6,357 bases of DNA, taken from contig DATAYF010000704.1 in NCBI GenBank assembly GCA_036272735.1, positions 1 through 6,357 on the forward strand, read 5' to 3'. The stretch's first letter is position 1, and each line of letters opens with the position of its first letter. This stretch comes from DATAYF01 sp036272735. GTDB taxonomy: Bacteria; Chloroflexota; Ktedonobacteria; Ktedonobacterales; Ktedonobacteraceae. This document shows, in pieces, positions 1 through 5,419 of this stretch. The translations under genes and the position numbers were made by a program. The notes beneath the pieces were generated by a model. The model searched no databases. It saw nothing but the letters and a program-made list of their open reading frames with translations, and was not told the origin of the DNA.

Positions 1-102
1 GCCCGCAGCGTTGGCTTACAGGCTGAGCTATATACTGGCTTCGCTGATTTTATCGAGAAGATGGAACAAATTCAGACAAATGATGATCGCTATACTATGT
101 AG
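1..102 (+). CDS. C-terminal end of an unrecognised protein (partial at left edge)
   Basis: Frame 1 is open from the window edge to a TAG at 100-102 and encodes 33 residues ending FIEKMEQIQTNDDRYTM. The stretch is mixed acidic and amphipathic, like the final helix of a soluble protein, and has no membrane segment or motif. I prefer this frame to the overlapping one that starts at base 11. That frame gives a basic, hydrophobic, low-quality peptide and would run about 65 bases into the end of the convergent hydrolase gene. The gene converges on the hydrolase with a gap of 47 bases. I do not recognise the family. The call rests only on composition and on the sensible stop position. Confidence 0.5.
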   Translation, partial: ARSVGLQAELYTGFADFIEKMEQIQTNDDRYTM

Positions 103-143
103 TAAGGTGGCCCACATTGTCAAGACAGAAAAATCGGCGAAAC

Positions 144-158
144 GAAGAGCTACTCTTC
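144..158. terminator. Weak hairpin between convergent genes
   Basis: GAAGAG, a three-base loop, then CTCTTC form a 6-bp stem, followed on the plus strand by TCCTTTTTCT. It overlaps the stop codon of the hydrolase (150-152) and lies about 40 bases after the stop of the left-edge gene. It could act as a plus-strand terminator for that gene. The stem is short and only moderately GC-rich, so this is a weak call. Confidence 0.3.
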
Positions 159-929
159 TCCTTTTTCTGAGTAAGAGAGTGATGCAGACTGAAGGAACGA
201 TTCAAGAAGTTGATTGAATCGTTCACCTGTATCAGGGATATAATGGCCCTTGCCTGCGCACACAGCCAGTTTTGCTCCTAGCTGTTGTGTGAGGATGTCT
301 GCGACGGCCTCAAATGCGTTATGCTCGCCACTGGTGACGACGAACTTTGGAAAAGGTGTAGCCGCCAGGGTCGCTAGCGGGATATCGATCTTCCAGGGGG
401 CTGGTTCTGCCTGCATGGCTTCGACCCCTTTGCGATCCTCAGCAGAGAGTTCAATTGTCTCAGGGAAGTTCGGCTTGAGGCGCTTCATGAAGCGCACTAA
501 AAACTCTTCTGCAGATAAGGGTCTTTCTGGCTCATAGGCACGTTTCGCTTGTGCAATAGATTGCTCTACCAGCACATTCCCTCGTGCGATGGCAAGAGCG
601 GGCGGCTCAATTACCGTCAGCGAGCGAATCAAGGCTGGTTGTCTTCCTGCCACAATGAGGGCAATCAAACCTCCGTAGGAAAAACCCACCAGATGACCTC
701 CCCCATGTTGTTCCAGGAGGGAGAGGATCTCTTGCACATCTTGCTCAACATGCGGGCGTTCGCTGATGGGACGCTGCCCATAGCCAGGACGAGTGACCAC
801 GAGCAATTGATACCGCTCCGCCAAGGGGCGTTGCTGGCTCCAGACGAAGGTCGGATCGGTATCTCCACTGCCATGAACCAGCACCACTGGTTCGCCTTCA
901 CCCCAAACGGCAACCGGAACCTCTTGCAT
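150..929 (-). CDS. Alpha/beta-fold hydrolase
   Basis: This is a 259-residue soluble protein with the alpha/beta hydrolase fold. Residues seen: an oxyanion-hole HG motif at 19-20 (LVHGSGD), the nucleophile elbow GFSYG with Ser84, and a late GKGHYIP motif with His229 as the catalytic base. The acid is probably one of the Glu residues after the late strand (SGEHNAFE, 200-207) or Glu108. The substrate cannot be told; the family includes esterases, lipases and C-C hydrolases. An upstream in-frame ATG at 1022 would add 31 residues, but those codons lie inside the IS3 orfB reading frame and give unrelated sequence. The start at 929 has a strong GGAGG seven bases upstream. No signal peptide is visible, so it is probably cytoplasmic. 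It follows orfB by 19 bases on the same strand, so it may now be transcribed through the insertion sequence. Confidence 0.88.
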   Translation of the reverse strand: MQEVPVAVWGEGEPVVLVHGSGDTDPTFVWSQQRPLAERYQLLVVTRPGYGQRPISERPHVEQDVQEILSLLEQHGGGHLVGFSYGGLIALIVAGRQPALIRSLTVIEPPALAIARGNVLVEQSIAQAKRAYEPERPLSAEEFLVRFMKRLKPNFPETIELSAEDRKGVEAMQAEPAPWKIDIPLATLAATPFPKFVVTSGEHNAFEAVADILTQQLGAKLAVCAGKGHYIPDTGERFNQLLESFLQSASLSYSEKGEE

Positions 930-936
930 AATTTGC

Positions 937-941
937 CCTCC
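937..941 (-). promoter_or_regulatory. Ribosome binding site that sets the hydrolase start
   Basis: GGAGG on the minus strand lies seven bases before the ATG at 929. It is why the start at 929 is preferred over the ATG at 1022. It lies between the orfB stop codon and the hydrolase start, possibly within the end of the IS3 element. Confidence 0.7.
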
Positions 942-948
942 AGTATGG

Positions 949-1773
949 CTATCTTGAGAACTGTTTTGCGAAATACACTTCCGCAGGAGTTTGGTAATCG
1001 AGTGCCTGATGTGGACGCTCATGGTTATAAAATGCGAAATAGCGGGTCAAGGCTTGGCGTGTCTCGCGTGGCGAGGTATAGTCGTGAATATACACTTCCT
1101 CATACTTGACCGTACGCCAGAGCCTTTCGGTGAAAATATTGTCCAAAGCCCGCCCCTTGCCATCCATACTGATCTGGACATTGGCCGCTTGCAGCAGCTG
1201 GCAATACTCTTGACTGGTAAAATGGCTACCTTGATCGCTATTGCAGATCAGCGGTACTGCTTGCTCCAATGCCTGTTGGACTGCGCTCAGTATGAAAGGC
1301 AACTCTAAGGTTTGATCGAGTTTCCAACTGACTACATAGCGCGAGTACCAATCCAGGATCGCCACCAGGTACATCCAGCCAGCTTGTAAGCGAATGTACG
1401 TAATATCTATCCCCCAGATATGATTGGGGCATGCGCTGGTGACATGGCGGAGTAAGTACGGATACACTCCTTCCCTTTGGTTCCGTTTACTCACATTCGG
1501 TCCCGGATAGATCGCCGCAATGCCCATCTCCCGCATATACCGGGCGACCGTTTTCCGATTGATGCCCATCCCTTCTCGCTGTAACTGCACCGCAATTTTG
1601 CGAGAGCCGTAAAAGGGATATTGCGTATAGACTTCATCGATGCGATGCTTGAGCCGCACTTCCTCGACTGAGGGTGGGCGCGGTTGGTAATACAAGCTCG
1701 AACGGCTCAGGCTGAGCAGATCCGCTTGTAGACTCAGCGGCAATTCGCCCTCTCTCCGCTCAACCAGCGCCAC
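949..1773 (-). CDS. IS3-family transposase OrfB (DDE integrase-type)
   Basis: This 274-residue catalytic subunit carries out DNA strand transfer for the IS3 family. An N-terminal helix-turn-helix region (about 10-90, with LSLSRSSLYY and the conserved YPFYGSRKI) is followed by an rve integrase core. The catalytic triad is visible as D123 (WGIDITYI), D180 (CNSDQGSHF) and E216 (NIFTERLWR). The 35 residues between the last two match the family's DD(35)E signature. The C-terminal YNHERPHQALDYQTPAEVY box is also standard. The GTG at 1773 is the first formal start, but the frame is open back to a TAA at 1807-1809. The natural product is therefore most likely an OrfA-OrfB fusion made by -1 frameshifting at the A8 tract, entering this frame at the GTT codon 1798-1800. 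The gene is complete and its catalytic residues are intact, but its orfA partner is truncated. Confidence 0.95.
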   Translation of the reverse strand: MALVERREGELPLSLQADLLSLSRSSLYYQPRPPSVEEVRLKHRIDEVYTQYPFYGSRKIAVQLQREGMGINRKTVARYMREMGIAAIYPGPNVSKRNQREGVYPYLLRHVTSACPNHIWGIDITYIRLQAGWMYLVAILDWYSRYVVSWKLDQTLELPFILSAVQQALEQAVPLICNSDQGSHFTSQEYCQLLQAANVQISMDGKGRALDNIFTERLWRTVKYEEVYIHDYTSPRETRQALTRYFAFYNHERPHQALDYQTPAEVYFAKQFSR

Positions 1774-1787
1774 CCGTTCCTCTCTGG

Positions 1788-1856
1788 TCAGAGTGGTAAC
1801 TTTTTTTTAAGCCAGGCGACCTGTGTGGTCATGTCATTTATCAGATAAAATAGCTC
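1788..1856 (-). pseudogene. Remnant of IS3 orfA (C-terminal stub)
   Basis: The minus-strand frame ending at the TGA 1788-1790 encodes ELFYLINDMTTQVAWLKKK and then LPL. This matches the usual OrfA C-terminus pattern of a leucine-rich helix followed by WLKKK. Upstream, the frame meets a TAA near 1868 after only a few more codons, and no OrfA N-terminal helix-turn-helix is present. The similarity ends at the inverted repeat starting at 1853. Its last codons overlap orfB through the frameshift window. Confidence 0.65.
1800..1808 (-). promoter_or_regulatory. Programmed -1 frameshift slippery tract
   Basis: Eight A residues followed by G (minus strand) contain the A-AAA-AAG heptamer in the orfA frame (CTT AAA AAA AAG). 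A -1 slip moves the ribosome from the orfA frame to GTT ACC ACT in the orfB frame. That is the relationship IS3 elements use to make the OrfAB fusion transposase. Confidence 0.75.
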
Positions 1857-1984
1857 ACCTGCACTTTAAGTGAAAGCTCTAGTATATCTGAGGTACCAGG
1901 TATTACTGGATCGGCTTCGTCGTTTGTCACCACTTTTTGACGTCCGCTTTATTGCACAGCTTATCACGGAAAGTGCAGGTGAGC
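1853..1984. repeat. 132-bp segment bounded by long inverted repeats
   Basis: GCTCACCTGCACTTT at 1853-1867 is repeated as a perfect reverse complement at 1970-1984. The match continues inward with interruptions: after two mismatches GTGA matches, after two more AGCT matches, then one more mismatch and a T. This gives imperfect arms of about 28 bp. The middle has no open frame of note. The layout is that of a small non-autonomous element or an internally deleted insertion sequence. No convincing target duplication flanks it (left flank ends AAATA, right flank starts CACTG). It lies exactly where orfA similarity stops. The family is not recognised. Confidence 0.6.
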
Positions 1985-2153
1985 CACTGAGTCCTGGGCT
2001 TTACACAGTCTGAAACCTCAGCCCACATATAACGGGCAAAAGCGGGAAAATCCACCCGCGAATTTACAAAAACGATCCAGTATGATCCGCATCTCAAGCG
2101 ATTTCTCTCGCAGCCAATGGTTGAGCTGCTTACTTTTCAGGGCAAAAAGTGCT
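1985..2153. other. Stretch with no recognisable gene
   Basis: I see no gene here. The minus strand has two stop-free stretches. One runs across about 1930-2130 without a credible start. The other includes a short ATG-initiated peptide beginning MRIILDRFCKFAGGF. Neither matches a family I know. Small inverted repeats are present: TGGGCT/AGCCCA around 1994-2023, and GCGGG/CCCGC at 2042-2046 and 2055-2059. It is probably degraded DNA between mobile elements, possibly part of an old transposase. Confidence 0.4.
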
Positions 2154-2161
2154 CAACATTC
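2154..2161. repeat. Left copy of target-site duplication
   Basis: CAACATTC here is repeated at 2283-2290, directly outside the two ends of the small inverted-repeat element. The shared length is seven or eight bases, depending on whether base 2283 is counted as element or target. Confidence 0.75.
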
Positions 2162-2283
2162 GGTTCTGTCTCAAATTTGGTGAAGGATGAGTTTATTCCC
2201 CTGACAAGCTCTACTTTTTGAGCTCAAGAATTTCATGTGTTCCCGCTAAAAGAAGAGCTTATCACCAAGATTGAGACAGATCC
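2162..2283. mobile_element. MITE-like element of about 121 bp
   Basis: The left end reads GGTTCTGTCTCAAATTTGGT and the right end, on the opposite strand, GGATCTGTCTCAATCTTGGT. The ends match at 19 of 22 positions, counting a following GA in both. The element is flanked by a 7-8 bp direct repeat of CAACATTC (2154-2161 and 2283-2290), which marks a transposition event. It has no transposase gene. It interrupts the Uma2-family remnant, whose reading frame runs up to its right end. GG-starting ends containing CTGT..CAAA together with an 8-bp duplication resemble the IS6 group, but that family placement is tentative. A parental autonomous element elsewhere in the genome would be expected. Confidence 0.75.
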
Positions 2284-2290
2284 AACATTC
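2283..2290. repeat. Right copy of target-site duplication
   Basis: CAACATTC, the partner of the copy at 2154-2161. It lies inside the Uma2-family reading frame and so marks the insertion point in that gene. Confidence 0.75.
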
Positions 2291-2529
2291 AGGGAAATTA
2301 CCACCACATTCGCATCATCAGCAAAAATGATTCCCAGTGTCAGGTTGACAAAACCAGCTTGTGATTGTTCGTTCTACACTTGCAAGAGAAAGCCCAACCG
2401 AAATTCAACTGACTGATGCTGCCAATCTGGTTGTTTAGCCACGTACAACTCTCCATCAATGATTTCGTAGTGACTTCCATCGTCTGGTAATAGTTCTAGA
2501 TCGCGTAAAGTCAAGTGTAGCGTTTTCAT
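2284..2529 (-). pseudogene. Uma2-family (DUF820) endonuclease-like gene, broken
   Basis: From the ATG at 2529 the frame reads MKTLHLTLRDLELLPDDG and then YEIIDGELYVAKQP. This is the characteristic N-terminus of Uma2-family proteins, predicted PD-(D/E)XK-fold nucleases that are very abundant in Chloroflexota and cyanobacteria. At 2374-2376 a TAG interrupts FLLQV*NEQSQAGFVN, where the family commonly has Trp, so a single TGG-to-TAG change fits. The same frame then continues through FVNLTLGIIFADDANVVV, again family-like, until the MITE inserted at 2283/2284. The expected PDVVWIS catalytic strand and the C-terminal half are not recognisable beyond the element. A normal member is about 180-200 residues, so the gene is surely inactive. 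A weak purine-rich ribosome site (GAGAAAG) precedes the start. Confidence 0.75.
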
Positions 2530-2573
2530 GGTCTTTCTCTGTTTCTTTCGTGTCGTGAATAAGCCTCGTGTTT

Positions 2574-2582
2574 ATTGTACCA
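2574..2582 (-). promoter_or_regulatory. Candidate extended -10 promoter for the Uma2-family remnant
   Basis: The minus strand reads TGGTACAAT, an extended -10 (TGn plus TACAAT, five of six consensus bases). It lies about 45 bases before the Uma2-family ATG. No good -35 is visible, which is tolerable for extended -10 promoters. Confidence 0.4.
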
Positions 2583-2620
2583 TATTCAAGTGCGAAATAC
2601 TCCTTCATACCTATATCTGG

Positions 2621-2640
2621 CAGGGCTTTTTGCATCCCTG
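2621..2640 (-). terminator. Weak hairpin after the MFS gene
   Basis: CAGGG and CCCTG form a 5-bp stem around a 10-base loop, just past the end of the MFS gene on the minus strand. No U-tract follows it, so this is at best a poor terminator. Read-through into the Uma2-family remnant is possible. Confidence 0.2.
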
Positions 2641-2644
2641 TGTC

Positions 2645-3952
2645 CTATTCCATAGCTTGTACCTGAGCTTGTACCTGTGTTGCCTCGACCTGCTTCGGTT
2701 TATCCATTTGCTTCATAGTTGGGTTGACCAGGAATGAGAGTGTTGCCAGCAGGTAGATAGCTCCCATAAGCATCAGGGTATGCGGTGTGCCGAGCCACGC
2801 GACCAAATAGCCGCTGATAAACGCGCCGAGCGGTGTGCCCATCATTGCGCCAGCGATGACAACACCAAAGACACGCGCCCTCATTTTTTGTGGCAGGGTT
2901 TCTTGCATGACCGTATCAAGAAGTGGATTAATGGGCGCTATTGCCATGCCCGTTATAGCGTAACAGATAATCAGTACGGGCAAGATCGGCGCCAGTAAGA
3001 TCCAGAAGCGTGGTGCACCACCAATGGTAAAGGCTATGCCAAGGGTCCATCTCCTGGGCAGGCGATGCCCGATTGCCCCGAAGATGAGAGTGCCTATGAA
3101 TGCCGCACCACCAAAGGCGGCGAAGATGAGTCCTAATGGCAGCGGACTATGGAAAATCTGCTTGATATAGACCGGGGCGACCACCGAGCTAAGCCCGGCG
3201 TCGAGCAGGTTTGTAAGCATCACAGTGGCGATTGCCGAAAGCAGAAACGAACTGCTAAAGATATAGCCCACGCCTTCACGTAGATGTTGCAGGTACGTCT
3301 GTGGGTTCTCCTCCGCCGATGCGACGATGGCTGGCGTAAACGGTACCAATACGCCGATGACCAGGGCGGAGATAAAGAATGAGAGTGCATCGAACCATAA
3401 CAGGTTGCTCGCGCCGATAAAGGTGATCATCACTGCTGCTAATGGCGCACCGATAAAGCTGGAAACGCGATTCAGGCCATCGGAAATGGCGTTGGCGCGT
3501 TCCAGACGCATCTTTGCCGGAATAGCGAGATCGGGCACAAGTGAGCTACGCGCGGTCATACCGGGCGCTTTGAGCAGGCCACCGATAAAGACCAGCATTA
3601 GTAATGCCCAGAAAGGCAAGCCCAGCGTGTGATACAACAGGGGTACCAGGCCGACGCTGATGCCGCTGGTGATATCGCTGATAACGCTGGTGCGCTTATA
3701 CCCCAGGCGGTCAACGATGATGCTGCCAAAGAACGATGATAAGACCAGGGGCAACGCCGAGAAGGAGGCGGTAATGGCTGTCTGAGTGGCGCTGCCCGTC
3801 GTTTGCAGGACAAACCAGGGAACCGCTAAAAGCGTCATCGTATCGCCAATATACGAGATGATATAGCCGCTAAAGAGCGCGTAGAGCGGCAGGCTTCGCT
3901 TCGGCCTGCTGGTCTCCTGCGATGTTGCTACATTTTCCTCGCTGATGCTCAT
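2645..3952 (-). CDS. MFS transporter (drug-efflux type)
   Basis: This 435-residue inner-membrane protein has the alternating hydrophobic segments of a 12-helix major facilitator. The first helix begins near residue 22 (LPLYALFSGYIISYIGDTMT). The conserved loop between helices 2 and 3 reads GSIIVDRLGYKR (76-87), the MFS motif A with D81, R82 and K86. The general look (SYIGDTMTLLAVPWFVLQ, then GAPLAAVMI and MRARVFGVVIAG) is that of the MFS_3-like exporters related to macrolide and siderophore exporters. The substrate is unknown. The ATG overlaps the TGA of the upstream sigma gene (ATGA), so translation is probably coupled. Its Shine-Dalgarno AAGGAG lies seven bases upstream inside the sigma gene's repeat. 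The C-terminus ends in a short Gln/Val/Ala tail containing a duplicated QVQA unit, outside the membrane domain. Confidence 0.92.
   Translation of the reverse strand: MSISEENVATSQETSRPKRSLPLYALFSGYIISYIGDTMTLLAVPWFVLQTTGSATQTAITASFSALPLVLSSFFGSIIVDRLGYKRTSVISDITSGISVGLVPLLYHTLGLPFWALLMLVFIGGLLKAPGMTARSSLVPDLAIPAKMRLERANAISDGLNRVSSFIGAPLAAVMITFIGASNLLWFDALSFFISALVIGVLVPFTPAIVASAEENPQTYLQHLREGVGYIFSSSFLLSAIATVMLTNLLDAGLSSVVAPVYIKQIFHSPLPLGLIFAAFGGAAFIGTLIFGAIGHRLPRRWTLGIAFTIGGAPRFWILLAPILPVLIICYAITGMAIAPINPLLDTVMQETLPQKMRARVFGVVIAGAMMGTPLGAFISGYLVAWLGTPHTLMLMGAIYLLATLSFLVNPTMKQMDKPKQVEATQVQAQVQAME
2654..2677. repeat. 12-bp tandem duplication in the MFS C-terminal tail
   Basis: AGCTTGTACCTG occurs twice head to tail. 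It encodes a duplicated QVQA in the last residues of the transporter. Being in frame and in the cytoplasmic tail, it should be tolerated. Confidence 0.8.
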
Positions 3953-5154
3953 CCTTGCTCTCCTTGCTCTCCTTGTTCCCCGTGCTCCCCGTGTTCCCCG
4001 TGCACTTGAAGTAATTTATAGGTGTCCAGCGATAAGACCACATCGAGCCAGGCGCTATCGGTGACGCTTTCGATCCTGGTGACAGCGGCGGGACGCCCAT
4101 CGACTTCAATGATGTGTTCTGGCAGCGTGATGATACGCGGATGACTCTGGATAAAATGCTGCCCTGCTTGCAATGCCTGAGCTATGTGATCTAAAAATGT
4201 CGTAGCGTAGTTGCTACAATGTGAGCAGGAGACAGTCATACCATATTTGCTGCTGCTGGCGATCCAAGTAGGAGTATTATCGGGTCCGAATTTATGCATA
4301 AACATTGGTTGACCGCATTCTGCGCATTCAATGGTGCCTTGCTGGACAATCGTGCGGTGAAAATGTTCTGACCAGATAGCGGCTCTCGTCAGTGCAACTT
4401 TGTAGCTCTTGATACCTTCTAATGTCTGTAGATGCCCAAACCGGCTGTATACCATGCTTGCATCTGTACAACAATGGGGGCAGCGCAGCGTAAAGCTTCC
4501 CTGCTCCGGCGTGATCTGGCCGAGCAGGCGATGGCGACCACAGACGGTGCACCATAGGCGCGTCTCTTCCCAGAGCTGCTCGCCGCTAATGCCGTACTCC
4601 GCTATTTCGTGCTGCATACGTTTCGTCAAAACACGACGCAGCGCCAGCTTGCCGCGTTGGATGCGCATGGCTGCCGCGCTGGTGTTGGTGCCTAGCTGGG
4701 CCGCAATCTCGGCCAGCGAGGACTCATCGACGTAGCGTTTGACCAGGGCTGCTCGTGTATCCTCTGGCAGCAGCGACATGGCTCGATCTAATAGTTCTAC
4801 GAGTTCCTGGCGCTCTAATTCCACTTCTAGATCGAAGCTATCGGCCAGGGTATCCTCTAAGGTCAGCTCGTCTTGCGTGTCGTCGTTAGTGAGTGATGCG
4901 TGGTGGGCCAGGTCTTTTCCCTGCTGGCGTGCCCAGCGCAGGCAGACGTTACGTGCTATGCCCGTGAGCCATTGGCTCTGTTTTGCAGGATCTTGCAAAT
5001 TGTGCAGATGTTTCCAGGCTTCGAGCAGCGTCTCCTGCGCCAGGTCTTCCGCGACCTCGGCATGACCCGTGATGGTGGCACACAGGCGAACAATGCGTGC
5101 GCGTGCCTGCGGATCAATGATGCCATTCACGACAGCGATACTTTTTTCTTGCAT
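3949..5154 (-). CDS. Sigma-70 (ECF-like) factor with C-terminal double zinc-ribbon extension
   Basis: This is a 401-residue protein. Residues about 16-77 are sigma region 2, with AEDLAQETLLEAWKHL at 35-50 and WLTGIARNVCLRWARQ at 62-77. Residues about 118-178 are region 4, a helix-turn-helix with SLAEIAAQLGTNTSAAAMRI. A usual ECF factor ends near residue 180. Here about 220 residues follow: one CxxC...CxxC module (C202, C205, C225, C228), a second (C277, C280, C310, C313), a beta-rich stretch ending LDVVLSLDTYKLLQV, then a GEH/GEQ repeat tail. The cysteine pairs suggest two zinc ribbons that could sense metal or redox state or bind nucleic acid. No anti-sigma gene is adjacent, so regulation in cis by this extension is my inference. 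GAGG four bases before the ATG at 5154 supports the start. It is first in a two-gene operon with the MFS exporter, whose ATG overlaps its TGA. Confidence 0.9.
   Translation of the reverse strand: MQEKSIAVVNGIIDPQARARIVRLCATITGHAEVAEDLAQETLLEAWKHLHNLQDPAKQSQWLTGIARNVCLRWARQQGKDLAHHASLTNDDTQDELTLEDTLADSFDLEVELERQELVELLDRAMSLLPEDTRAALVKRYVDESSLAEIAAQLGTNTSAAAMRIQRGKLALRRVLTKRMQHEIAEYGISGEQLWEETRLWCTVCGRHRLLGQITPEQGSFTLRCPHCCTDASMVYSRFGHLQTLEGIKSYKVALTRAAIWSEHFHRTIVQQGTIECAECGQPMFMHKFGPDNTPTWIASSSKYGMTVSCSHCSNYATTFLDHIAQALQAGQHFIQSHPRIITLPEHIIEVDGRPAAVTRIESVTDSAWLDVVLSLDTYKLLQVHGEHGEHGEQGEQGEQG
3953..4004 (-). repeat. 9-bp tandem repeat at the sigma gene 3' end
   Basis: Five full 9-base units (3953-3997) plus a partial sixth. 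On the minus strand they vary between GGGGAACAC-like and GGAGAGCAA-like forms and encode GEH or GEQ triplets just before the stop. The units nearest the MFS start are identical, consistent with recent slippage. Each of the last units carries an AAGGAG or close variant, so the repeat also serves as ribosome-binding sequence for the next gene. Copy number changes stay in frame for the sigma factor. Confidence 0.85.
3960..3965 (-). promoter_or_regulatory. Shine-Dalgarno of the MFS gene, inside the repeat
   Basis: AAGGAG (minus strand) lies seven bases before the MFS ATG at 3952. It spans the boundary between the first and second repeat units. A second AAGGAG lies nine bases further upstream and could serve as a standby site. 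Confidence 0.7.
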
Positions 5155-5180
5155 ACATCCTCGCTTTACTATTGAAGAGT

Positions 5181-5186
5181 ATCATA
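5181..5186 (-). promoter_or_regulatory. Candidate -10 box of the sigma/MFS operon
   Basis: TATGAT on the minus strand matches five of six -10 bases and lies about 27 bases before the sigma ATG, giving a leader of roughly 20 bases. No clear -35 is visible at 16-18 bases upstream. A non-housekeeping or self-recognised promoter is therefore also possible. Confidence 0.4.
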
Positions 5187-5419
5187 ACCTTGTTCACTTG
5201 TCGCGTGGATGCCCCAAAACATAACGCAATTTTTTAGAGTGCCCTGGAAAATTGTGAATTGAGGATAGATCGTATAAACTAAAATGGTCTGTTTTTGCAA
5301 ACATGGCAGATGCAAGAATGCAAGAGCAGGTTATGCTATATAAATATTACGGTGTCTATTAATATCTGATAATTTAAATTCTATTTTCAACGTTAATGTA
5401 TTTTGAGGAAGGTTGCCTA
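5187..5419. other. Divergent intergenic region, AT-rich
   Basis: This is the space between the divergent sigma gene and the dual-OB remnant. It is clearly more AT-rich than its neighbours, with TATAAA at 5274, a run of short A/T blocks at 5336-5400 (including GATAAT), and a good ribosome site (AGGAAGG, 5406-5412) before the dual-OB ATG. Several -10-like boxes exist, but none has a convincingly spaced -35, so I name no single promoter. No RNA gene or gene-length frame was seen. Confidence 0.4.

Larger units (their letters stand above)
934..1856 (-). mobile_element. IS3-family insertion sequence, left part lost
   Basis: The element is made of an intact orfB preceded by a short orfA remnant in the -1 relationship typical of IS3. 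IS3 ends normally read TG...CA. A plausible right end is the TGCCCTCCAG at 934-943 (plus strand), just after the orfB stop. No matching left end was found further up. The N-terminal two thirds of orfA and the left inverted repeat are missing, and an inverted-repeat segment at 1853-1984 now occupies their place. The exact right border is inferred, since there is no second inverted repeat or target duplication to confirm it. As it stands the element should not move on its own. Confidence 0.65.

Noticed and set aside
11..217. 68-residue plus-strand open frame at the left edge
   Set aside because: It overlaps the more protein-like frame ending at 102 and runs into the hydrolase 3' end. Its composition is basic and hydrophobic without a motif.
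930..1022. N-terminal extension of the hydrolase from an ATG at 1022
   Set aside because: These 31 codons overlap the orfB C-terminal coding region in another frame, show no hydrolase-like sequence, and the GGAGG site clearly serves the ATG at 929.
2042..2059. GCGGG/CCCGC hairpin as a terminator
   Set aside because: The stem is only five base pairs, no T-tract follows on either strand, and there is no gene ending nearby.
2528..2737. Plus-strand frame of 69 residues rich in Leu, Phe and Cys
   Set aside because: It lies antisense to the MFS tail and to the Uma2 promoter region. The LYLSLYLCC segment is simply the complement of the MFS 12-bp repeat region.
3953..4004. CRISPR-like or regulatory iteron array
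   Set aside because: The 9-bp units are contiguous, have no spacers, stay in the sigma gene's frame and vary by codon-compatible changes, so they are a coding microrepeat.
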